In this document: positions 53,010 through 63,278 of the stretch, piece by piece
How positions within the stretch are numbered: the stretch's first letter is position 1
Layout: each line of letters starts with the position of its first letter
Source: Jilunia laotingensis
GTDB taxonomy: Bacteria; Bacteroidota; Bacteroidia; Bacteroidales; Bacteroidaceae
DNA length: 64,000 nt
Direction: 5' to 3'
Assembly (NCBI RefSeq): GCF_014385165.1
Contig: NZ_JACRTF010000001.1
Location: 3,906,001-3,970,000, forward strand
The notes under the pieces: generated by a model
What the model saw: only the letters and a program-made list of their open reading frames with translations
Databases searched by the model: none
What the model was told of the DNA's origin: nothing
Translations under genes and position numbers: made by a program

Positions 53010-54203
53010 TCATCTTGTTGTACAAAATCCTGTTTTGGTAAATCTCATAAACAAACTTTTCCACAAGGCAGAAATCCTAGCAGGAGCGTAATGTTGTGAA
53101 CTAATAATCGCACTTTCAGAACATCTTTTTATTAACTCATCATTATCCATGAGACTATCAAGCTTTTCACAGAAATCGTTAAGACTGAACGGTCTTACTA
53201 TAATACCATCAACACCATTATTTACAATTTCTCTTGCCATGGGAAAACTATCTTGCACAACAGGGACGACTCCATGCATTTTTGCTTCAATTGTAACAAG
53301 TGAAAATGATTCATGAACGCTAGTTACACATAGTATCTTTGCTCTTTCATAATATATATTTGGTATAACCCTTCCTTCAAAACAAACATTCTTAATATTG
53401 CTGATCTGGATTTTATCCTTCATTTCTTGAAGCGAAGGGCCATCGCCTAATATTCGTAATGTCCAGTCAGGATGTTTAATCTGTATTTTATCCCAAATAT
53501 CAATCATAAAATCTATTCGCTTAACGGAACAGTCTACATTTCCAATCCAAAGAACCTCGTTCGTCTTCTCCAATCTGCTCATGTGAGTTTCGTTAATACA
53601 ATTTGGAATAATTTGTATTGAATCATCGAATTTTCTTCCGATCATCTTTAGAAGTTCATTTTTATGTCCTTCGCCAAGTACAATAGACACATCACTATTA
53701 TCCACAATATATCGGTAAAGCGATTTATTCTTAATTATATAGATATGAACCAACAACTGATTAATCCATTTATTTTTAAGTAAAGAGAATATAAAAGCAA
53801 GTTTACCCTTTTTCAGTTTATATTCTACTCCATAGGCATAGTTGTAAAGCTGAGTAAGAATCAAATTATGAAAACACGAAACAATCAAAAAATCATGTCG
53901 TTTCTTACATTCATGCAACATTTTTAAATATGCCTCACAAGGATTCTTCTGGACAATCACTACATCTATACGTTTTGTAACAATCACGTTTTCGAGAAAA
54001 TTCTGATTCTCTGTTGTAGCTACAGGCTTGCCTGTAGGAAAATATAATTGCCTCCGTATATCATCATCACTAACTTTACGATATCCTAAGTACCAAACAC
54101 TATGTCCACTTGCTATAAATAAATTGGCGAGTGTGTGCGTAATCCTTGCAATACCGCCATCAACTGGATTTATATTATAGCCGGAAAGGAATAATATATT
54201 CAT
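53010..54203 (-). CDS. Glycosyltransferase family 4
   Basis: The 397 residues show a textbook GT4 pattern: the N-terminal GGIARITHTLANLFIASGH near residue 16, VLWIGNVDCSVKRIDFMIDIW near residue 220, LRILGDGPSLQEMKDKI near residue 250, and the donor-binding SVHESFSLVTIEAKMHGVVP near residue 295 with the E-x7-E pair. It overlaps the upstream gene by 4 bp (ATGA). Donor sugar and linkage are unknown. Confidence 0.93.
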   Translation of the reverse strand: MNILFLSGYNINPVDGGIARITHTLANLFIASGHSVWYLGYRKVSDDDIRRQLYFPTGKPVATTENQNFLENVIVTKRIDVVIVQKNPCEAYLKMLHECKKRHDFLIVSCFHNLILTQLYNYAYGVEYKLKKGKLAFIFSLLKNKWINQLLVHIYIIKNKSLYRYIVDNSDVSIVLGEGHKNELLKMIGRKFDDSIQIIPNCINETHMSRLEKTNEVLWIGNVDCSVKRIDFMIDIWDKIQIKHPDWTLRILGDGPSLQEMKDKIQISNIKNVCFEGRVIPNIYYERAKILCVTSVHESFSLVTIEAKMHGVVPVVQDSFPMAREIVNNGVDGIIVRPFSLNDFCEKLDSLMDNDELIKRCSESAIISSQHYAPARISALWKSLFMRFTKTGFCTTR

Positions 54204-55285
54204 ATAATATATATGATTTTGATAGTTGTAAGATACATTTTATTTAAAGCTCTATTATCAACATCTTGCGCAGTATAGTAGAGGAAGAAATTTCCACCCA
54301 GCATTCCGGAAGTAGGTTTATAGATACCAACTTTACCACATGTTTTGTTCGTCATAAGGGGCCTTGCATACATTCTAAAATGTACTCCATCAAAACTCTC
54401 TGCAAGACAAATATCAGCATTACACTGATTACTCTGTACTATGGCATATAACTTGTCATTTCCTTCAAACAAATCCATGTGCCAAGGACGATAGAGCTTA
54501 TTACAATTTAAAAATTTTAAGGTTTGCTTATAACTGAATGTGGTCTTAATATCATCACTCTCCCAAATAGTATATCCGTAGCCTTTTTGCAAACTCCAAA
54601 GACCAAGAATATCAGTTATATTAACAAATGTTTCCAAAGTTTTTTTAATTAGCGGATTTGCATTCTGAACAAATGGAGAGTGAAACCTCAAATGCATTGC
54701 GTAGCATCTATACTTTCCTTCATTCGTTTTTATGAATGTGGGAGAAACCTCTGCATCTTCTTCTATATCCTTTGTTCCTACAAGAGGTCCGAACACGTCT
54801 CCTATACCGTCTTTAAGGACTTCTGCTCCAAAAGTAGCACGAACATATCCCGCTTTATCGCATCTTTCTGTCATATTCTCTCGCCACATGACATACATTT
54901 TCCCATTGTCATAGAATAGTGTAGGATCAGAGTTGTAACCTTTTGCTGGCTGTCCTTGCACCTGATATGCTACTATCCAGTGTGTAGGAGGGTTGTTCGT
55001 CTCATTGTCTCCATAACAGAGTATTGGATTCTCTGTCTTGTCATTAGCAGCATAATAAGGCGTATAGACCATCCACCACTTATGACCAAGATAACCTTCA
55101 GGAACATACCGCACACAGGGATGTATCACATCTCCATGATTGATTTCCTCCTCAAAAGGTGTATGTGTACACAACTCCCCTAGGGACATCGTACCATATT
55201 CTAAACGCCTGCAAAGCTTATATTGGAGTTTGCGGTATGCTGATAATATGTCTCTTGATATACTCATTATCTTGTAAGCACTCAA
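54200..55285 (-). CDS. GH43-like five-bladed propeller protein
   Basis: The 361 residues contain propeller-blade repeats as in family 43/62 glycosidases: HPCVRYVPEGYLGHKWWMVY near residue 53, YNSDPTLFYDNGKMYVMWRE near residue 118, SPTFIKTNEGKYRCYAMHL near residue 180 and RPWHMDLFEGNDKLYAIVQ near residue 270. No signal peptide is visible, so it acts inside the cell or is not a secreted hydrolase. A related plant/bacterial glycosyltransferase-associated domain has the same fold. The first ATG lies 6 bp from the IS66 end; a second ATG at 55267 is equally likely. Confidence 0.78.
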   Translation of the reverse strand: MSAYKIMSISRDILSAYRKLQYKLCRRLEYGTMSLGELCTHTPFEEEINHGDVIHPCVRYVPEGYLGHKWWMVYTPYYAANDKTENPILCYGDNETNNPPTHWIVAYQVQGQPAKGYNSDPTLFYDNGKMYVMWRENMTERCDKAGYVRATFGAEVLKDGIGDVFGPLVGTKDIEEDAEVSPTFIKTNEGKYRCYAMHLRFHSPFVQNANPLIKKTLETFVNITDILGLWSLQKGYGYTIWESDDIKTTFSYKQTLKFLNCNKLYRPWHMDLFEGNDKLYAIVQSNQCNADICLAESFDGVHFRMYARPLMTNKTCGKVGIYKPTSGMLGGNFFLYYTAQDVDNRALNKMYLTTIKIIYII

Positions 55286-55369
55286 TTTAGGTAAGCGTCC
55301 AAAACCTGCTATACCCCACTAGGGGGCAGATACCCGAGGACATCTGCCAAAATTTTGGACACACAATTT

Positions 55370-56611
55370 TTAATATTTATTAGTTGATTCGAGATCTATA
55401 GTCTGCGGAAGCAAGTTCTCATAATCGACCCTTCCAGCTTGGAGTTCTTTCATTACCCTTCGGAAGTAATCCTTGAACGAGATATCCATTTGCTTACAGG
55501 TCTCAATAAATGTATTATAGGTTGCCGAGTTCGACTCACCTTGGGTACTGCAAAAGAACAGACTGTTTTTTCGCTGTACCGTCAAGGGGCGTATGGCTCT
55601 CTCAGCCGCCAGATTGTCTATAGTATACCCTCCGTTTTTCCTGTAGTTGAAAAGTTGCTTCCAGAACGAATGGAGATACTTCAAAGCGCGTTGCATCAGG
55701 TCACTCATCTCCGATTCAGGTAATGCCAGCAAATCAAACAACTCTTTCCACAAATCGTCCACGGTACCGTTTGTATAAGCGTCATTGCATCGTTTGAAGA
55801 TTTCATCCGGAGGCAAATCCAAACACCTGTATTCTTCCTCACGACTCTAGAGATCACCGAGCTTCAACAGAAAGTAACGAGCCTTCTCACAACCTTGATC
55901 CAAAGCTTTCTTGAACTTGGCCCGGGCATGAGCAAGACAGCAAAGATGATCGATATCTATCAATAATACCGGCTTTCTTATTAACTAGGCACCACATATA
56001 GGTCTTCTTGTGACCATTATGAGTCCGGTAGCTTTCCCAAATTTCATCTGCATTTACGTTAGAACCGGCCTGCAAAGCCACATCTTTGAGAGTGGAAATA
56101 AGTTTGTTGAGCTGCACGGTGCCTTTGTCCACCCAGTTCGAGAGATTCTGACGACAAGTATCCCAATTCATATCAGCCAGACGATTCTTTGTTTCGCGAT
56201 AAGAGGGAATAAACATTTGATATTTATTGAACAGCAGATACGACAGTAAGTAGACCATCAAATGAGTACCCGGAACGATTTCCTCATATAAATAAGCTTC
56301 AAGGTCATTATCTTCAGGCAGGAAGAGTGTCTCTATCCGACCTCCGATGTACAAGACGCATTGTCATCATCGCCCTAAGAAGAGGGAGTACCGTCAAAAT
56401 CATCACGACCGTCATTACGCCCCTTAGCGTTACGCTGTTTACTTATGCCTTTTCGGCTCTTAGAACAGCCATAATGTTCACCGTTTACTACTCCGAGAGC
56501 ATCTCGCAGGTCACGGTTCTCCTTATGCGCAGACATCAGTTGATTACGCAAGTCGGAAATCTCAGCAAGAAGCTTGTCAGCATGGGCCCGGCTCACATAA
56601 TGAACCGGCAT
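55370..56611 (-). pseudogene. IS66 transposase (TnpC), broken into three pieces
   Basis: The N-terminal piece has the coiled SRAHADKLLAEISDLRNQL and a truncated zinc-finger region. The middle piece has SYRETKNRLADMNWDTCRQN and the catalytic NADEIWESYRTHNGHKKTYM (Asp-Glu; the usual DET reads DEI here). The C-terminal piece has GGYTIDNLAAERAIRPLTVQ (the last Glu of the DDE set) and FFCSTQGESNSATYNTFIETC. Frameshifts near 56365 and 55850-55985 separate them. Confidence 0.87.
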
Positions 56612-56696
56612 CCTCTAAAGATACCACAGTAGAAGTCTCTTCTACGGGAAGACCATCAACGCACACTGGAACTACATTCTTCTGACGTTTGCGTAA

Positions 56697-56833
56697 TCAG
56701 TCATAAAATGACTTATAGGAAATGCCCTGCTGAGCACAATAGGAATTAATCGAAATTCCCTTTGGTTGCCCCTCAGTAGTGTAGAGGAACCATAACTTCT
56801 CGGAATCTGTATTGCTGTACATAACTATATATT
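56697..56833 (-). pseudogene. IS66 accessory ORF (TnpA-like) remnant
   Basis: The reading frame ending at 56697 contains TEGQPKGISINSYCAQQGIS followed by YKSFYD, the short N-terminal helix-turn-helix part of IS66 accessory proteins. It stops after about 45 family residues, so only a fragment remains. Confidence 0.55.
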
Positions 56834-56927
56834 TTTGGTACAGAACAAAGATAGAGTAGTTAAGAATTAAAGGCAACACGTCTTTTTTGGACGCTTACGG
56901 ACGCTTGCATAATTATGAATACTATTT

Positions 56928-57986
56928 TTAAGACAGTGATTTAAGCAGATAATCAGCTGATTGAAAGCGCAATTCAGTCAACGTTTTTTCTACATTTGAA
57001 TAATCAATATAAGAATCAAAAAAATCGGGATTAAAAATATAATTTTCAGTAACTAATCGACTCTCTAAATGCAATAAAGACAATAAAGAAGTAAAACGTG
57101 TTTTACCCCTATTATTATTACAAATAACAAGGAATTGTTTATGAAAAATAATAGAGAATACCATTCCATGAAAAGAATCGACAACTACAAATTTTGCATT
57201 TTTTATTGAGCTAATCCAAGTTGATATAGGTTTATATAAATGAAATTTAGATTTTCCCTTTACATAAAGTTCAGACCTTTCACTATGTAAGTACTCACAA
57301 ATTTTATTTATTAGCAAATCCTTTTTATGATTTGAATCTAATATGTATGTCACAATTTTATCACATCCTTTTTTAGTATTTACTAATATGTCATAATCAG
57401 ATTTCTTTAGTAACAAAGTTGGATCAACAGTCAATTTTGCATTTATGTGAAAAATTCTATTGCACATTTCAACTCCAGAATCTTCTCTCACAGAAACAGA
57501 AGAAAATCCTTGAAGTAATTTAGAAACGAATAAAGTATCCTCTTTTGTACCTTTCCAATTATCAGTACCAAATGAAGCTGAATATGCTATTGACTTAACA
57601 GATGAATTCTTTATAAATTCACCAAAAAAATCTAAATTTGCATCTCTAACATTTTCAATTCTCCAAATCTGATCACTTCCAAATACTACAGCTTCGAATT
57701 TATTACTATTTACATAGTTACTTAATTTAGAACTTGACCTAAATGTATCACTTACGCATAGTTTGGTATTAAAGAATTTATTAAAGTCCCTGCAGCAAAT
57801 ATTATAGTAAATCCATCGAATAAGATTTTTGCTATATTTAGCCTTTTCTTCATTCCACCTTCTGTCAAGAACTTCTGTATCATACCCATTTGCACATAAA
57901 AAATGATTTAAAGCCCACAATTGTAGAATCCATCCATAATTAGGCTCAAAAGGCAATGTTATTATGCCTATTTTCTTTTTCTCCAT
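56928..57986 (-). CDS. Polysaccharide pyruvyl transferase family protein
   Basis: The product is 352 residues from the second Met (57986), where the family start IGIITLPFEPNYGWILQLWAL appears. Conserved features are FEAVVFGSDQIWRIENVRD near residue 95, SIAYSASFGTDNW near residue 138, and the C-terminal AKFVVVDSFHGMVFSIIFHK near residue 272, where SFHG is diagnostic. It adds a pyruvyl ketal from PEP to a sugar, or acts as a GT-B relative. It overlaps the iron-sulfur gene by 19 bp, a pairing common in capsule loci. Its base composition is very AT-rich. Confidence 0.9.
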   Translation of the reverse strand: MEKKKIGIITLPFEPNYGWILQLWALNHFLCANGYDTEVLDRRWNEEKAKYSKNLIRWIYYNICCRDFNKFFNTKLCVSDTFRSSSKLSNYVNSNKFEAVVFGSDQIWRIENVRDANLDFFGEFIKNSSVKSIAYSASFGTDNWKGTKEDTLFVSKLLQGFSSVSVREDSGVEMCNRIFHINAKLTVDPTLLLKKSDYDILVNTKKGCDKIVTYILDSNHKKDLLINKICEYLHSERSELYVKGKSKFHLYKPISTWISSIKNAKFVVVDSFHGMVFSIIFHKQFLVICNNNRGKTRFTSLLSLLHLESRLVTENYIFNPDFFDSYIDYSNVEKTLTELRFQSADYLLKSLS

Positions 57987-59239
57987 AATATAATTAAGTA
58001 ACTTAAATGAAAATTTGTTAGGCATAAAAAGATATTATCTTTAAGTCTCTGCATCCTCGAATAATGGGTGTTATTCTTAATACACTCGGTTATTTCCATT
58101 TTATTCTCTAAATATTCTCTCCAAAAGGTTTTACTATTATTACTTTCTATTTCGTTAGCAAAAATATTTTTATTACTATTATATATCGGAGTAAAAAATT
58201 GTTTGGCTATAGGAATAAATCCTTCCATTTCTTTTATAAAAGCTAAAGCTTTAAATGATAATGCAAAAACTAAACTTATACCTTTATCGTCATTAATTTC
58301 TTTATTTATACTATCTATATTCCAAAAATCACCAAGGAGAAAGTCTGAATTAGATTTGAAATTTCTAGAAGGACACTTATAGCACGATGGTCTTAAATAT
58401 AAATTTTGTAAAAAACCTCTTAAGAAGATATTTTGCTGAAGGATCTCATGACATAAAATATTATCCTTAAATGTCAAAACCGATTTTTTGTCTGTTTTTA
58501 AGGTAGACTTTGTACGGACGATGAAACCGAATTTTTTCCAACCTGTCATTTTATCTCTAAATGAAATACTTGATAAATTTGATATTTCATTTAGAGATAA
58601 CGAAACCGATTTTTTTCTATTTTCGCCCTTCGGGTAAATTATATGTTTAAGATAATCTCTCCAGACAAGTGGGCTTGGTACTCCATGGCAAATCACATCA
58701 ACAGTGAGTAGATTAGGATAATCTTTTCGCAGAAATCTTTGTAAACCTGCTATTTGACATGGTGTTCCTGTAAAAAGTACTTCTCTACCATTTTTCAAAA
58801 AAAATTCAGCTTTTTTAAAGTTATTACCTATTCGTGATTGAACATACTTTGAACCTCTAAAAGCTCCAAGTCCTTCAATAGTATCAGCAAAATCATGAAC
58901 GACTTCCCATTGTTCATTAAATCGAGCACCAAAAACTACCCCACCATTCTTAATTATCCGTTCTGCAATCATCGAAAATATTCCACCTGACGAACTCTTT
59001 AATCTAACTTCTTCATTCGTATTTTTCGCTGCAAATACCTTAAGTGGCTCTCGAGGCTCCGCCTGATTAATCACAGGACATACCATTTCACATAACTTAC
59101 AATCGATGCACTTTGATGTGTCAGCATAAGGATAGAGAAAGCCTTTTTCATCCTCACGCATGGCAATACATTGTTTGGGACAAACTTCAACGCAAGCCGT
59201 GCAACCACAGCAATTATATTTATCTACGATAAAAATCAT
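57968..59239 (-). CDS. FrhB-like iron-sulfur protein (F420 hydrogenase beta-subunit family)
   Basis: The 423 residues start with two 4Fe-4S ferredoxin motifs (CCGCTACVEVCPKQC at about residues 10-24 and CIDCKLCEMVCPV at about residues 41-53), followed by the FrhB N- and C-terminal domains: LKSSSGGIFSMIAE near residue 80, VLFTGTPCQIAGLQ near residue 155 and CHGVPSPLVW near residue 185. More Cys follow in SCYKCPSRNFKSN. In capsule loci this family always travels with pyruvyltransferases, but its reaction is unknown. Bacteroides does not make F420. It overlaps the flippase stop by 4 bp. Confidence 0.92.
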   Translation of the reverse strand: MIFIVDKYNCCGCTACVEVCPKQCIAMREDEKGFLYPYADTSKCIDCKLCEMVCPVINQAEPREPLKVFAAKNTNEEVRLKSSSGGIFSMIAERIIKNGGVVFGARFNEQWEVVHDFADTIEGLGAFRGSKYVQSRIGNNFKKAEFFLKNGREVLFTGTPCQIAGLQRFLRKDYPNLLTVDVICHGVPSPLVWRDYLKHIIYPKGENRKKSVSLSLNEISNLSSISFRDKMTGWKKFGFIVRTKSTLKTDKKSVLTFKDNILCHEILQQNIFLRGFLQNLYLRPSCYKCPSRNFKSNSDFLLGDFWNIDSINKEINDDKGISLVFALSFKALAFIKEMEGFIPIAKQFFTPIYNSNKNIFANEIESNNSKTFWREYLENKMEITECIKNNTHYSRMQRLKDNIFLCLTNFHLSYLIILWRKRK

Positions 59240-60765
59240 ATTCTTTTAAAAAGTTTCATTAATGGAGATAACATTAATTCTCTCTCATTTCTATTCATTC
59301 CAAACTTACAAAATAGCGGAATATAGAATACTGAAAATATCATTATCCCAATGACAAACTGTAGAAAGGTCTCAATAGGAAAAAGTCTCAATATAATCAT
59401 TGAAACGGAGCAAATAATTATGGGGATCATACTCATTTTTGATATTTCTATCCAAAATCTCTTAATATCTATTCCTTGTTTGCGCTGATAATAGATATTC
59501 ATAATAAGTATTTGTCCGAAGATTAATGCTCCCGATATAGCTGAAGCACATCCTATACCTCCAAAATATTTCGTTAATGGAATTTGCAAGACAAAACTTC
59601 CTAACGCTATGATTATATAAATTATAGACCTGAATTTCATTTGATTTCTTGCTTGAAGAATTGTTATTCCTAGATTTTGTATTAATGGAACCGTCAGGGG
59701 AACAAAGAATAACAAAGCTATATAATAGGCATCATCATATGATTCTCCTGCCCAAAAAATAATGAATTGCCGTCCAAATACAACAAAGCCAGATAGAATA
59801 AAGGCTAAAACAGAATATTGGATTCTTCCTGTACGCAAAAATAAATCAGAGATTTCTTTCTCATTGTTGCTTTTAGTAACCATTGCTATTATTTTAGGCA
59901 GAAACACACCTGATATAGCTGTAGAAAACATCATATACATCCCCTGCAACTGAATCGCAACAGCAAACACGGCTACAGCTAATGTCCCGACTAAAGCGCC
60001 AAGGACAAATTGTCCAGTATTCCAATATATCCTATCCATTATTACATTCAAAAAAATCCAAAAAGAATATATTGCTACCTCTTTCAACAAGGGTTTATTT
60101 ATTTTACCATAAATGATTTTTATCTTAATTTGATATTTACAATAGAAGACATTCAATAGTAAGACAATTATGTTACAAATGGTAGCTACAACAACCATTG
60201 CAATTGCTTTGTATCCTATACTTAGCAGATAAATCATAATTGTCGTATTTATACATATTCTGAGTATTTGTATTACCCTCAAAAATATAAAGTCTTCATA
60301 TGCTGTTATTATTGCTCCATATATACTAAGCGGAAATGTTACTGCTAGATTTAGCACCATCAGCAATACTATTGTTTGAGACTCTTCTATTTCAATGGCT
60401 GTTAATGTTTGCCCAAAAATATTGGATACATTAAAGTACAATAATAGTCCTATTCCTAAGGTTATTATGCCAATCACACTATAAAGAACCGTGAACATTC
60501 CAAACATAGAATACTGTTCTTCTATTTTACCTTCTGCTCGGAATTTGGCTGTATATCGAATGACTGCGTTTCCAAAGCCTAAATCTAACATAGATAAATA
60601 TGCAATTAAAGATGCTGCAAGTGAATATAACCCATATTCATTTTGTCCAAGCGTACGTAGCATATATGGAGTATATGCGATTCCAACTAGAGTATTTAGA
60701 CATAGAACGACGTAATTTAATATTGCTCCAGCTTTTAGTTGATTAACTGCCATTTTTCTTCTCAA
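59236..60765 (-). CDS. Wzx-type polysaccharide flippase
   Basis: The 509 residues contain about 14 membrane helices with the MATE/PST start GAILNYVVLCLNTLVGIAYT and the loop YMLRTLGQNEYGLYSLAASL near residue 34. The segment LDLGFGNAVIRYTAKFRAEG near residue 60 is typical of Wzx. It moves the lipid-linked repeat unit across the inner membrane. Either the first Met or the Met at residue 5 could be the start. It lies 77 bp after the dehydrogenase gene and overlaps the next gene by 4 bp. Confidence 0.94.
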   Translation of the reverse strand: MRRKMAVNQLKAGAILNYVVLCLNTLVGIAYTPYMLRTLGQNEYGLYSLAASLIAYLSMLDLGFGNAVIRYTAKFRAEGKIEEQYSMFGMFTVLYSVIGIITLGIGLLLYFNVSNIFGQTLTAIEIEESQTIVLLMVLNLAVTFPLSIYGAIITAYEDFIFLRVIQILRICINTTIMIYLLSIGYKAIAMVVVATICNIIVLLLNVFYCKYQIKIKIIYGKINKPLLKEVAIYSFWIFLNVIMDRIYWNTGQFVLGALVGTLAVAVFAVAIQLQGMYMMFSTAISGVFLPKIIAMVTKSNNEKEISDLFLRTGRIQYSVLAFILSGFVVFGRQFIIFWAGESYDDAYYIALLFFVPLTVPLIQNLGITILQARNQMKFRSIIYIIIALGSFVLQIPLTKYFGGIGCASAISGALIFGQILIMNIYYQRKQGIDIKRFWIEISKMSMIPIIICSVSMIILRLFPIETFLQFVIGIMIFSVFYIPLFCKFGMNRNERELMLSPLMKLFKRI

Positions 60766-60842
60766 AATTTAGCACAAATTTTTGGGGACAAAATTCGTAA
60801 GCTTAAAATTAACATAAAAAGTAATATAATCTGGAAAAACAA

Positions 60843-62162
60843 TTAGTCTCTACGGAAAATATCCCGGGTAAATACCTTATCTTCCACATCATCCAGACAA
60901 GCGTCGTAACGGTTGGCGATGATGGCATGGCTCATCTGTTTGAATCTGGCAAGATCGTTCACCACCGTACTGCCGAAGAAGGAAACACCATCCTCAAGCA
61001 CGGGTTCGTAAATGATGACCTGGGCGCCTTTCGCTTTGATGCGTTTCATCACACCCTGTATGGATGACTGGCGGAAATTGTCGGAATTAGATTTCATCGT
61101 GAGGCGGAACACGCCCACTACGATCTGTTGTTCTCTCTGTACATCCCACTGGCTGGAAGCAGTATAGTAACCGGCCTTTCGCAATACCTGATCAGCGATG
61201 AAATCCTTGCGGGTACGGTTACTCTCGACAATGGCTGTCATCATGTTCTGGGGAACATCGGTATAGTTGGCAAGCAGTTGCTTGGTGTCTTTGGGCAGAC
61301 AGTAACCACCGTAACCGAAGCTGGGATTGTTGTAGTGTGTACCAATACGGGGATCAAGACCCACACCCTGGATGATGGCTTGCGCGTCCAATCCTTTCAC
61401 TTCAGCGTAGGTGTCAAGCTCATTGAAATAACTGACACGAAGGGCCAGATAAGTATTGGCAAAAAGCTTCACGGCTTCCGCTTCCTTAATACTCATAAAA
61501 AGGGTTGGGATATCTTCCTTGATAGCTCCTTCTTGCAGTAAGGCAGCAAAGGTTTTAGCAGCCTGTGCCAACATGGGCACATCGGCAATGGTTCTGATAG
61601 CTTCGTCTTCGGCACTAAACCGGTTATCGTCCAAAGTCTTGGGATAGCCCACGATGATACGACTGGGATAGAGGTTATCGTAAAGCGCCTTACTCTCGCG
61701 AAGGAACTCGGGAGAGAAAAGCAAGTTAAGCTGTTTGGTTCCCCGTTGTGCGTACTTGACGTAAAGGTTACGGCAATACCCCACTGGAATAGTAGATTTA
61801 ATGACCATAACGGCAGCGGGATTGACACGAAGCACAAGGTCGATGACATCCTCGATGTGATGGGTGTCGAAGTAGTTCTTTACCGGATCGTAGTTCGTAG
61901 GGGCAGCGATGACGACAAAATCGGCATCTGCATAAGCTACGGCTCCATCAAGGGTGGCTGAAAGACGTAATGATTTCTCCGCCAGATATTGTTCGATATA
62001 GTCATCCTGAATGGGAGAAATCTTGTGGTTGATCTTATCGACCTTTTCGGGAACAACATCGACTGCCACTACTTCATGGTGCTGTGCCAGCAAAGTGGCA
62101 ATGCTCATTCCAACGTAGCCTGTTCCGGCCACGGCTATTTTGATATCTTTAAATTCGCGCAT
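60843..62162 (-). CDS. UDP-glucose 6-dehydrogenase-type nucleotide-sugar dehydrogenase
   Basis: The 439 residues show the NAD-binding start [19 protein letters not shown] near residue 9, [14 protein letters not shown] near residue 120, [19 protein letters not shown] near residue 148 and the catalytic Cys in [15 protein letters not shown] near residue 270. It should oxidise UDP-glucose (or a HexNAc) to the uronic acid for the capsule. It lies 30 bp after upxZ. Its GC content is higher than that of the genes that follow, marking the conserved promoter-proximal part of the locus. Confidence 0.93.
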   Translation of the reverse strand: MREFKDIKIAVAGTGYVGMSIATLLAQHHEVVAVDVVPEKVDKINHKISPIQDDYIEQYLAEKSLRLSATLDGAVAYADADFVVIAAPTNYDPVKNYFDTHHIEDVIDLVLRVNPAAVMVIKSTIPVGYCRNLYVKYAQRGTKQLNLLFSPEFLRESKALYDNLYPSRIIVGYPKTLDDNRFSAEDEAIRTIADVPMLAQAAKTFAALLQEGAIKEDIPTLFMSIKEAEAVKLFANTYLALRVSYFNELDTYAEVKGLDAQAIIQGVGLDPRIGTHYNNPSFGYGGYCLPKDTKQLLANYTDVPQNMMTAIVESNRTRKDFIADQVLRKAGYYTASSQWDVQREQQIVVGVFRLTMKSNSDNFRQSSIQGVMKRIKAKGAQVIIYEPVLEDGVSFFGSTVVNDLARFKQMSHAIIANRYDACLDDVEDKVFTRDIFRRD

Positions 62163-62192
62163 AAGGAATATTTAGTGCTTTAGACTCTCTTT

Positions 62193-62681
62193 TCACTCAT
62201 CAACATACTCCCACGAATAAGGATTATCCACCACATTCTGAAATTCATCAATAGCTTCCTGCTGTTCCGCTGTGATCGATGCAATATCCCACGAAGCAAT
62301 AATAGCACGTGCTTCATCAGCCAAAGGCTCGTCGAACACTTCACCATAGCAAACTGTAAGCAAACGGAGTTTCAATAGTGATGCGGGAAGGGCATCGAGA
62401 ATATCCCAGCACCGATCCAATACTTCCTGAACGTGTTTTTGTTTTTCACCGTGATCGATGAAAGAAGCACTGTAGCCCATCAGAAGGGCGAGACAGACAT
62501 TAGCCTGCTCTTCAATGGTGGATCCCTGGAAGCCGGAATTATACAAAGCCGTAGTCAGGCGATAGACTTCACCATTACGGCGAGAAAGGTCATCGCTATA
62601 AACAGGACTGCCGTCCATGCCCAAATACATCAGCTCGTGCGCAGCACGCTGAAGAGAAAAGGTTTCTTCAGAAAGAGTCAT
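62193..62681 (-). CDS. upxZ: UpxZ-family inhibitor of heterologous capsule antitermination
   Basis: The 162 residues are acidic and helical and match the UpxZ proteins that always follow UpxY at the start of Bacteroides capsule loci. UpxZ proteins bind and inhibit the UpxY antiterminators of other loci, so that one capsule dominates per cell. Recognisable parts are SLQRAAHELMYLGMDGSPVY near residue 9 and LALLMGYSASFIDHGEKQKH near residue 64. It starts 48 bp after upxY and shares the invertible promoter. Confidence 0.93.
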   Translation of the reverse strand: MTLSEETFSLQRAAHELMYLGMDGSPVYSDDLSRRNGEVYRLTTALYNSGFQGSTIEEQANVCLALLMGYSASFIDHGEKQKHVQEVLDRCWDILDALPASLLKLRLLTVCYGEVFDEPLADEARAIIASWDIASITAEQQEAIDEFQNVVDNPYSWEYVDE

Positions 62682-62729
62682 AATGAATTCTGTATTTTGA
62701 TTTATCTATTCGGAATTGTCTGTCGACAA

Positions 62730-63278
62730 TTATTTGATTACTTCTATTAGATCCGGATGGATGGTCGCCATAGCAACAGCGATAACACCTTGGATCTCGA
62801 CCACCACACGACGGTCGCGAGCGCCTTTGACTTTCAGGAAAACACCCTCCTGACCTTCGAAATCACCACCGATGACACGAACCTTCGTACCTTTGGATAA
62901 GTTCAACTCATCGGGTTGGAAGTACAGAAGATGGTCGTTGTAGCTACCTGCCACGGCAATGAAACGTTGCATCTCATTGTCCGGAATAATGATCTTCTGA
63001 CCACTACGGGTATCGGTGATATATTGTAAATAGGTCACCTGAGACTTGACACGCTTCACTTCAGAGGGACAGGCGTGTACAAAAAGCAGGTTGTGGACAA
63101 CAGGAACCAGGACACGGACTTTCTTACCTTTCTTTATGCTGATCTTGTATTGCATGGGAATGAAACAGCCCAAATGTTCCTTTTCGAGCAGGCGCATAGC
63201 ATCGGGCTCTCTACGGTAAGTGGCACGCATAGCATACCAGATCTTGGCTTCTTTTTCCGCTTTCATAGGATGACTCAT
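62730..63278 (-). CDS. upxY: UpxY-family NusG-like transcription antiterminator
   Basis: The 182 residues are a NusG paralogue. The N-terminal NGN domain starts KIWYAMRATYRREPDAMRLL and includes CFIPMQYKISIKKGKK; the C-terminal KOW domain includes LSKGTKVRVIGGDFEGQEGV near residue 128. UpxY proteins act only on their own locus and stop premature termination in the long 5' leader (172 bp here between the repeat and the start). The Met at residue 5 is an alternative start. Transcription depends on the invertible segment upstream, which is OFF in this sequence. Confidence 0.95.
   Translation of the reverse strand: MSHPMKAEKEAKIWYAMRATYRREPDAMRLLEKEHLGCFIPMQYKISIKKGKKVRVLVPVVHNLLFVHACPSEVKRVKSQVTYLQYITDTRSGQKIIIPDNEMQRFIAVAGSYNDHLLYFQPDELNLSKGTKVRVIGGDFEGQEGVFLKVKGARDRRVVVEIQGVIAVAMATIHPDLIEVIK

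Larger units (their letters stand above)
55291..56898 (-). mobile_element. Decayed IS66-family element
   Basis: Perfect 14-bp terminal inverted repeats GTAAGCGTCCAAAA bound it at 55291-55304 and, inverted, at 56885-56898. No 8-bp target duplication is seen. Inside are broken pieces of the IS66 gene set: a TnpA-like start (56879-56697), the zinc-finger/coiled N-terminus of TnpC (56611-56375), its middle (56354-55887) and its C-terminus (55822-55370). Stops and frame changes separate the pieces and the accessory TnpB gene is missing, so it cannot move by itself. Confidence 0.88.

Noticed and set aside
55291..56898. Functional IS66 element
   Set aside because: The transposase is in three frames and the TnpB gene is missing.
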